Of a stretch of DNA of 64,000 bases, positions 58,585 to 64,000 are shown in pieces. The notes beneath the pieces are model-generated. The model saw nothing but the letters and a program-made list of their open reading frames with translations. It ran no database searches and had not been told where the DNA came from. Where the stretch lies: the NCBI RefSeq assembly GCF_000204135.1, contig NC_015408.1, forward strand, positions 124,001 through 188,000. Reading direction: 5' to 3'. Made by a program: the position numbers and the translations under genes. The stretch is from Chlamydia pecorum E58 (lineage in GTDB: Bacteria > Chlamydiota > Chlamydiia > Chlamydiales > Chlamydiaceae). Position 1 is the stretch's first letter; every line of letters starts with the position of its first letter.

Positions 58585-58677
58585 AAAATTCTCAAGTTAA
58601 AGGAACTATTGTGCCTGAGAAAAGAAATAGAGGTCTAGCTTTCTTTCTTTTAAAAACTTTTTTTTATAAAATTCTTC

Positions 58678-58705
58678 TAGACAAAAGTTCTGTTCTTTCT
58701 ATGCT
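58678..58705 (+). promoter_or_regulatory. Candidate promoter for gpmA
   Basis: TAGACA at 58678-58683 and TATGCT at 58700-58705 separated by 16 bases, about 32 bases before the start codon. Confidence 0.35.
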
Positions 58706-58737
58706 TGGTCTCTAAACCTCAACTCTCTTAGGATCCT

Positions 58738-59424
58738 ATGACTTTACTCATTTTACTTCGCCATGGCCAATCTGTATGGAACGCAAGAAATTTATTTACG
58801 GGATGGGTAGATGTTCCTCTGAGTGCCCAAGGAATCGAAGAGGCTTTTTCCGCTGGAGAAGCACTTAAGGATCTCCCTATAGATTGCATTTATACCTCCA
58901 CATTAGTGCGAAGCTTAATGACGGCGCTTCTAGCAATGTCTCGTCACTCCTCTCAAAAAATCCCCTACCTTATCCATGAGGATCCTGAGCATTGCAAAAT
59001 GGGGAAGATCTATAGCACCACAGAGGAGCAAATGATGATCCCTGTTGTTTCATCTTCAGCCTTAAATGAAAGGATGTATGGAGAACTTCAAGGGAAAAAT
59101 AAACAAGAAACTGCGGAACAATTTGGTGAGGAACAGGTGAAGTTGTGGCGACGTAGTTATAAAGTCGCCCCTCCCCAAGGAGAAAGCCTCTATGACACCA
59201 AACAGCGCGTTCTTCCCTATTTCACACAAACTATTCTCCCACAGCTACACAATTCTAAAAATGTTTTTATATCAGCTCATGGGAACTCCTTAAGATCTTT
59301 GATTATGGATATAGAAAAATTAAGTGAAGAAGAGGTACTCTCTTTAGAGCTTCCCACAGGAAAACCTATAGTGTATTCATGGACCGGCCACAAATTCGAC
59401 AAACTTCTAGAACCGTTTGGTTAA
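58738..59424 (+). CDS. gpmA: 2,3-bisphosphoglycerate-dependent phosphoglycerate mutase
   Basis: A 228-residue glycolytic mutase. The catalytic histidine is in L-L-R-H-G-Q-S-V-W-N near the start, followed by N-L-F-T-G-W-V-D-V-P-L-S, E-R-M-Y-G-E-L-Q-G, and the second histidine in S-A-H-G-N-S-L-R. It is shorter at the C terminus than E. coli GpmA (about 250). The next gene starts 46 bases before its stop. Confidence 0.95.
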   Translation: MTLLILLRHGQSVWNARNLFTGWVDVPLSAQGIEEAFSAGEALKDLPIDCIYTSTLVRSLMTALLAMSRHSSQKIPYLIHEDPEHCKMGKIYSTTEEQMMIPVVSSSALNERMYGELQGKNKQETAEQFGEEQVKLWRRSYKVAPPQGESLYDTKQRVLPYFTQTILPQLHNSKNVFISAHGNSLRSLIMDIEKLSEEEVLSLELPTGKPIVYSWTGHKFDKLLEPFG

Positions 59425-60533
59425 ACAACCAACTCGCAATTCCTCCTTCTCAAGAGGTAAAAGAAGCTCATGCTTTATATTCTGATCCGTTTTCTTTAGC
59501 TCCCTTTTCTGCATTACGGTTTTTAAAAGAAGCTGAAGAATCCATCCGTAAATCTATCAGCCCGCATCTTCCTGAGATTTTTCATTTTATTCCTCATTAT
59601 CCTCACATTACTAGAATTCTTGTCGCGGCACTTTTAGAAAATCATACCCACTTTCAAGGAAGAAACCATCTGATTCTCCCTTCTCATGACCAGCAGTTCT
59701 TTATAGATGCATTATGTCGACGGCACGGCTTAGGAGCCACCTATGACTGGGTAACAACAACTTCAGAAGGGAGAATTTCTGAAGAACAACTCATAGAAAC
59801 TCTGACCCCAAAGACCTTACTCTTTTCCATGTCTGCAGCACATGGACTTACAGGCATCATCCAACCTATAGAGCTTGTATTACGCATATGCAAGGAACGA
59901 AAGATCCTCCTACACCTAGATATTTCAGATATTTTAGGAAGAGCACCGCTCCCTTCAGAGCTCTTTGAAGCAGATATTCTTACATTTTCTTCTGCTGCTT
60001 TAGGAGGGATTGGCCATATTGGAGGGATATTTCTTCAAAAGCCTCTAGAGAGGATCTTCTCTTCATGGTTTCCTCCTATGCCTTCTGGGACCCTCCATCT
60101 CGGCACAGTAGCGGCAATGCAAATAGCTTGTAAGGAACGAGCTTCTGCTCTGCCCTTGTTTGCTCTTCATACTAAGAAACTCAAGAAAAGTCTCCTTGCA
60201 CATCTACAAAGCGTATGTCCTAATTTAAACATCCTTTTTTCCCATGGGGAACACAGCCTTCCAAATATTCTTGTTGCAGCTTTCCCTGAAGTCCCCGCGG
60301 AAAGTTTAGCATTTTTCCTACATCAACAAGAAATCTATCCAGGGCTTGGGCATGAGCGCTTTCAGCCCCTCTCACAAGTCTTACAAAACTGTGGAATCTC
60401 CCCTTTCCTTTGTCACAGCGCCTTACACTTTTCTTTAACCGAAAGAAATCACGAGGACCAGTTTGCCTCTCTTTCCCAAGCCTTAGGTGAAGGCATCCAA
60501 TTTTTAACCCCATTAACTACACATGCTCTATGA
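59379..60533 (+). CDS. nifS1: NifS/IscS-like fold protein lacking catalytic residues
   Basis: A 384-residue aminotransferase class V homologue with IscS-type order: N-terminal V-W-L-N-N-Q-L (like YLDNNAT), H103 in L-P-S-H-D-Q-Q (PLP-stacking His), D181 in L-H-L-D-I-S-D-I-L-G. The PLP lysine motif S-G-H-K-xx-G-P-K-G reads S-S-A-A-L-G-G-I-G-H-I-G (204-215), with A207 in place of Lys. The cysteine loop (S-G-S-A-C in IscS) reads G-L-G-H-E-R-F near 322, with no Cys. A PLP-dependent desulfurase with neither residue should be inactive. Start ATG lies within gpmA; ATGA overlap with the NifU-like gene. The call as NifS in databases rests on fold only. Confidence 0.8.
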   Translation: MDRPQIRQTSRTVWLNNQLAIPPSQEVKEAHALYSDPFSLAPFSALRFLKEAEESIRKSISPHLPEIFHFIPHYPHITRILVAALLENHTHFQGRNHLILPSHDQQFFIDALCRRHGLGATYDWVTTTSEGRISEEQLIETLTPKTLLFSMSAAHGLTGIIQPIELVLRICKERKILLHLDISDILGRAPLPSELFEADILTFSSAALGGIGHIGGIFLQKPLERIFSSWFPPMPSGTLHLGTVAAMQIACKERASALPLFALHTKKLKKSLLAHLQSVCPNLNILFSHGEHSLPNILVAAFPEVPAESLAFFLHQQEIYPGLGHERFQPLSQVLQNCGISPFLCHSALHFSLTERNHEDQFASLSQALGEGIQFLTPLTTHAL

Positions 60534-61357
60534 CAATCCCCTTTCAACCTAATGCCTCTTGGGCCACATTTTCAAGCAAAGTCATAAAAAAACTTCTTAA
60601 GCCCTACTGTGCAGGCAAATTTACAGAAGAAGATGCTGCCGTCAAAGATGCGTATCTTGCCATTGGGAAACAGGGGCATAAACTTATAGGAAATAGCATT
60701 ACGTTTTATTGGCTTGTCGATAAGAATCATGGGAAAATCCTGGATGCAAAATTCCAATGCTTTGGTAGTCCCTACCTCATTCCTCTCGCTGAAGTTACTT
60801 GTAGCCTTGTGATAGGGAAAAGTTATGCACAAGCCTATAAAATCACCATAGACGATATAGATGAGCTTTTGCGTTCTGATCCTACGAAGCCTGCGTTCCC
60901 AGAAGACAGCCTCCCTCTGTACCATTTCATCATAGATGCCCTAGATACTACTATAGAACAGTGTCTTAATATTCCCCTAGAAGACGGATCTCTTCCCCTA
61001 CGGGAAACTCCAGAGTTTCCTGAGATGGAAGATGCCAATCCTTATGACAAGCACACTTGGGAAGCCATGTCTATAGAAAACAAAATTGCTGTGCTAAGAA
61101 CCATAACGGAAGAAAAGATTAGTCCTTACATAGCCCTAGATGGAGGGGCAGTTTCTATAAAAACTCTAGAGAACAATATCGTCACTATTGCCTATTCTGG
61201 GAACTGTTCTGGCTGTCCCTCTTCCATAGGGACAACATTGAATTCTATAGGGCAGCTACTGCGTACCTATGTCTATCCGGAATTGCAAATTAAAGTCTGC
61301 GAAGACTCTTTAACCTTCGCTCAGCACCCCCAGAATATAGATGGACCTTCGCTGTAG
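60530..61357 (+). CDS. nifU: NifU-like protein: degenerate IscU domain plus Nfu domain
   Basis: A 275-residue two-domain protein. Residues about 25-145 follow IscU (G-K-I-L-D-A-K-F, I-G-K-S-Y). Each cluster-binding cysteine is replaced by place: N55 in I-G-N-S-I-T for the A-C-G-D motif, S80 in F-G-S-P for G-C-G, and F133 in Y-H-F-I for H-C-S. Residues about 180-265 form an Nfu-type domain with G-G-A-V-S-I, and C-S-G-C intact at 226-229. So the scaffold half should not build clusters, while the carrier half may hold one between two subunits. Translated with the NifS-like gene by ATGA overlap. SUF genes, known elsewhere in Chlamydia, likely do the main job. Confidence 0.8.
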   Translation: MTIPFQPNASWATFSSKVIKKLLKPYCAGKFTEEDAAVKDAYLAIGKQGHKLIGNSITFYWLVDKNHGKILDAKFQCFGSPYLIPLAEVTCSLVIGKSYAQAYKITIDDIDELLRSDPTKPAFPEDSLPLYHFIIDALDTTIEQCLNIPLEDGSLPLRETPEFPEMEDANPYDKHTWEAMSIENKIAVLRTITEEKISPYIALDGGAVSIKTLENNIVTIAYSGNCSGCPSSIGTTLNSIGQLLRTYVYPELQIKVCEDSLTFAQHPQNIDGPSL

Positions 61358-61442
61358 AACATTTGTCAATAATTCTTACTTTCTGATAGAGAGGAATAAA
61401 TGATGACCAAATAGCTTTTGTTTACTTTTTATCAGGCCGCCA

Positions 61443-62459
61443 GTGTTTCCCCAAATCTTGCGAAAAAAAATCTCAGCATTAGGGATTTCTCCCTTAGGTA
61501 TGTGCTTGTTAGCAGGAGCTCTCATTTGCCTCTGGGGATTTGGGAAAACTTCCTCCTCTCCAGAAGCCCCAACACCTAAACTTGAGAAATCAGGAGCCTG
61601 GCTTAAAATTTCCCAAGCTGGCAACCTCAAGCTCTGCGAAACACTCGCAAAAAAAGAACAACTCGAAAAAGACCTAACGATTTTTCATCCCATAGCCTCA
61701 GCAAAAGTCGCTTTAGCATTACCTTCCGACTCTGAAGTTTCCCACCCTTTGAAACTTTCCGTTATCCTTACACTACATAAAGATCAATACCTTACTCCTA
61801 TGCTACTGTTTTCCATTGCGGATTATCTTTGCAGTAGCTTCCCAGGTCTACGTCATGAAGACATCACCCTCTCCGATAATGAAGGGAATTTCTACACTCC
61901 TGAACTTATAGATACAAATTTTCTTCTTCTGTTTTCCTTAGAAAAATACCTCTCCAAAATTTTCCCTAAGGAACACTTTTCCCTCTCTTGTCTCCCGAAA
62001 AAAGAGAAGCCTACGCTGCAACTTACAGTAAATAAAACGTTCCTAGAAAAGCTCTCCAAGGAACATGCGACAAAACTTTGGAACCATGCCACACAATACC
62101 TCTACCAAAATTATGGCACCAGTCATACAATTCTCAAAGAGCAGCTCCCCTTTACAGGGAAACTCAGGAACCGTCGGGATATCTCCAGATATGTAATTAC
62201 AGGGCTCATTCTCCTTTCAAGCTTAAGCATTGTTGCTCTTGCGAGTTTGTATCTTGCCTGGCAAGCATATGATCGCATGGATGAACCTCAAAAAATAAAA
62301 CGAGGAATAAATATCGCAAAACTGGTAGAGATCGTGCAAAAAGAGCCTCCACAAAAGATTGCGTTAATTCTTTCATTTTTAGATCCAGGGAAAGCTGAAG
62401 AGCTCTTAAATAAACTTCCTATAGAGATACAACATCAAGTACTGAAATATAAACTTTAG
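61443..62459 (+). CDS. fliF: Flagellar-type MS-ring protein FliF with FliG-like C-terminal segment
   Basis: A 338-residue protein starting at GTG. A first membrane segment (about 17-34), then a ring-building domain of the YscJ/FliF type (A-K-V-A-L-A-L-P-S, later L-R-H-E-D-I-T-L-S-D-N-E-G near 140), then a second membrane segment at about 250-272. It is much shorter than E. coli FliF (552). The last 45 residues read L-V-E-I-V-Q-K-E-P-P-Q-K-I-A-L-I-L-S-F-L-D-P, matching the EHPQ motif of FliG (E-H-P-Q-T-I-A-L-I-L-S-Y-L-D-P), then L-P-I-E-I-Q-H-Q-V. Free FliG is not known in Chlamydia. It opens the fliF-fliH-fliI set. Confidence 0.82.
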   Translation: MFPQILRKKISALGISPLGMCLLAGALICLWGFGKTSSSPEAPTPKLEKSGAWLKISQAGNLKLCETLAKKEQLEKDLTIFHPIASAKVALALPSDSEVSHPLKLSVILTLHKDQYLTPMLLFSIADYLCSSFPGLRHEDITLSDNEGNFYTPELIDTNFLLLFSLEKYLSKIFPKEHFSLSCLPKKEKPTLQLTVNKTFLEKLSKEHATKLWNHATQYLYQNYGTSHTILKEQLPFTGKLRNRRDISRYVITGLILLSSLSIVALASLYLAWQAYDRMDEPQKIKRGINIAKLVEIVQKEPPQKIALILSFLDPGKAEELLNKLPIEIQHQVLKYKL

Positions 62460-62474
62460 AATTAGGTAGATGGG

Positions 62475-63020
62475 ATGACTCCACAACCCCCTGGTTCTTT
62501 TCCCGATACTTGTCCTGAAGATTCCTCTTTAATCTTAGAATGGGAAGCTTCTCTAGATTCCCTTGGACAAGAACTTCCTTCTCAGGATACGGCCTCTCAG
62601 GAACTCCTCTCTTTAATCCAACTCTTTAGAAAGCTCTCTATTCATATGCTGGCAGAACTAGAAAAGGTCACCCAAAAGCTCAAGCCCGACCTCCTTGAGC
62701 TCGCCTTACTCACCTGCGAAAAGTTTCTCTATAAAAAACTAGAACAACCTCAAGAGCTTTCCTTGCTGCTCTCTGCAGCTCTCAAGAGATTCTCCTCTGT
62801 TCGTTCTCTATCTCCACTGAAGATTTTCTTGCATCCTGAGGACCTTAAACACCTTCATGCCTGGATGTCCTGCCATGACCTCCCGCTGATCAAACATGCA
62901 GAGTTTCTTCCTGACACAACATGTAAAAAAGCAAGCTATAAAATAGAAACTCCCGAAGGGATCTTAAGGCAAGATATTGGAGAAGAACTCGACCACCTGC
63001 TTTCTGTTTTGACCACATGA
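62475..63020 (+). CDS. fliH: FliH/SctL-like stator protein
   Basis: A 181-residue protein with a Pro/Ser-rich start, a coiled-coil middle (about 35-90) and a V-ATPase-E-like C-terminal domain with L-E-L-A-L-L-T-C-E-K-F-L-Y-K-K-L and, later, I-F-L-H-P-E-D-L and Y-K-I-E-T-P-E-G-I-L. FliH-type proteins bind the export ATPase and deliver it to the gate. It begins 15 bases after fliF; its stop overlaps the start of fliI (ATGA). C. trachomatis counterpart by place is CT718. Confidence 0.75.
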   Translation: MTPQPPGSFPDTCPEDSSLILEWEASLDSLGQELPSQDTASQELLSLIQLFRKLSIHMLAELEKVTQKLKPDLLELALLTCEKFLYKKLEQPQELSLLLSAALKRFSSVRSLSPLKIFLHPEDLKHLHAWMSCHDLPLIKHAEFLPDTTCKKASYKIETPEGILRQDIGEELDHLLSVLTT

Positions 63021-64000
63021 CTTACCTAAACAAAGAGAAAATACATCTCCATCATTGGCAGCCCTACCGCGCGTGCGGCTTGCTATCTCGAGTGTCTGGG
63101 AATCTCCTAGAAGCACACGGGTTATCTGCATGCCTCGGAGAACTATGCAAAATCTCTTCAACACAATCTTCAGAACTTCTTGCAGAGGTCATCGGCTTCC
63201 ACAACCAGACAACCCTGCTCATGTCGCTATCTCCCTTGTATGGAGTTGCCTTAGGAACAGAAGTTCTCCCCTTGCGTCGTCCCCCCTCTTTGCATCTTTC
63301 AGATCACCTTCTAGGCAGAGTTTTGGATGGCTTAGGGAACCCTATCGACAACCAAAAAGACCTACCAAAAACCCACCGTAAGCCGCTGATTTCCCCACCC
63401 CCTCCCCCTATGACGAGGAAACCGATCCATGAAGTCTTCCCGACAGGAATTAAGGCGATAGATGCCTGTTTAACCCTAGGAAAGGGACAACGCATTGGCG
63501 TCTTCTCAGAACCTGGGAGCGGAAAATCTTCTCTTCTCTCTTCTATTGCCTTAGGATCGAAATCCACAATCAATGTGATAGCATTAATTGGAGAGCGTGG
63601 AAGGGAAGTTCGTGAATACATAGAGCGCCATAAAGAAGCTCTAAAAAAACATCAAACCGTGATTGTTACAGCCCCCGCACACGAAACTGCTCCTATAAAG
63701 ATTATAGCGGGTCGTGTAGCCATGACCATTGCAGAATTTTTTCGCGAGCAAGGCCACGATGTACTATTTATTATGGACTCGCTTTCCCGTTGGATCTCGG
63801 CTCTACAAGAAGTTGCCCTTGCTCGCGGAGAGACTCTCTCTTCTCACCACTATGCTGCTTCGGTATTCCATCATGTTTCTGAGTTCACAGAGCGCTCAGG
63901 AAATAGCGATCAGGGCTCCATCACAGCACTCTTGGCAATTTTGCACTATCCCGATCACCCCGATGTATTTACAGATTATTTAAAGTCCCTTTTGGATGGG
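63017..64000 (+). CDS. fliI: Flagellar-type export ATPase FliI (3' end beyond window)
   Basis: The ATG at 63017 overlaps the fliH stop. The 328 codons in the window encode an F1-beta-like ATPase: G-R-V-L-D-G-L-G-N-P-I, G-I-K-A-I-D-A-C-L-T-L-G-K-G-Q-R, Walker A S-E-P-G-S-G-K-S-S near residue 162, I-G-E-R-G-R-E-V-R, and Walker B V-L-F-I-M-D-S-L-S-R-W near 250. The C terminus (usually about 430 residues in all) is cut by the window edge. Chlamydia has a second ATPase, SctN, in the true type III system; this flagellar-type set is separate and non-motile. Confidence 0.93.
   Translation, partial: MTYLNKEKIHLHHWQPYRACGLLSRVSGNLLEAHGLSACLGELCKISSTQSSELLAEVIGFHNQTTLLMSLSPLYGVALGTEVLPLRRPPSLHLSDHLLGRVLDGLGNPIDNQKDLPKTHRKPLISPPPPPMTRKPIHEVFPTGIKAIDACLTLGKGQRIGVFSEPGSGKSSLLSSIALGSKSTINVIALIGERGREVREYIERHKEALKKHQTVIVTAPAHETAPIKIIAGRVAMTIAEFFREQGHDVLFIMDSLSRWISALQEVALARGETLSSHHYAASVFHHVSEFTERSGNSDQGSITALLAILHYPDHPDVFTDYLKSLLDG

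Overview
The window is a stretch of chromosome from an obligate intracellular Chlamydia species. Support comes from a fused MurC-Ddl ligase, the lysine-rich histone-like protein Hc1, a GroEL paralogue beside tRNA-Cys and murF, a SET-domain protein, an NqrF encoded away from its complex partners, and a gene order that follows the C. trachomatis CT766-to-CT717 block in reverse. The single rRNA operon between nqrF and ftsK and the Hc1 sequence suggest the C. pneumoniae / C. psittaci / C. pecorum side of the genus; I cannot fix the species by eye.

Layout. 1-2.5 kb: miaA (cut by the window edge), an RsbV-type STAS protein, an FtsQ-like membrane protein and cutA. 2.5-12 kb: a KH RNA-binding protein with a cysteine-rich tail, then a minus-strand peptidoglycan/division cluster transcribed murF-mraY-murD-nlpD-ftsW-murG-murC/ddl. 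12-31 kb: tRNA-Cys, groEL paralogue, phosphoesterase, efp, amn, transketolase, then the tightly packed plus-strand run alaS-mfd-hemE-hemN-hemG, opposed by a large repeat-helix secreted protein. 31-34.6 kb: hctA, a TrmA/RumA-type RNA methyltransferase, yajC, nqrF. 34.6-40 kb: a 12-copy 8-bp tandem repeat and the minus-strand 16S-23S-5S rRNA operon. 40-46 kb: tRNA-His, ftsK, a YycJ-like hydrolase and the SET protein, facing a PEBP protein, an alanine-type symporter and a lipoprotein. 47-53 kb: a secreted protein, the riboflavin genes ribD-ribBA-ribH, serS. 53-59 kb: a metal-transport pair, rodA, birA, a membrane protein, a pseudouridine synthase and phosphoglycerate mutase. 59-64 kb: a NifS-like/NifU-like pair running into flagellar-type fliF, fliH and fliI, the last cut by the window end.

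The genes are mostly housekeeping: lipid-II synthesis and septal export, haem and riboflavin synthesis, translation, DNA repair and chromosome segregation, plus developmental-cycle proteins (Hc1, SET protein, RsbV-like protein). The parts most worth a second look are at the right end. FliF carries a FliG-type EHPQ-like segment on its C terminus. The NifS-like protein has lost both its PLP lysine and its cysteine loop, and its NifU-like neighbour has lost all three scaffold cysteines while keeping the Nfu CxxC. A VIT1/CCC1-like membrane protein sits next to an ATPase with P1B-4 (Fe/Co-type) rather than zinc-type motifs. The 8-bp array next to the rRNA terminator should vary between strains. No phage, insertion sequence or CRISPR array was seen.
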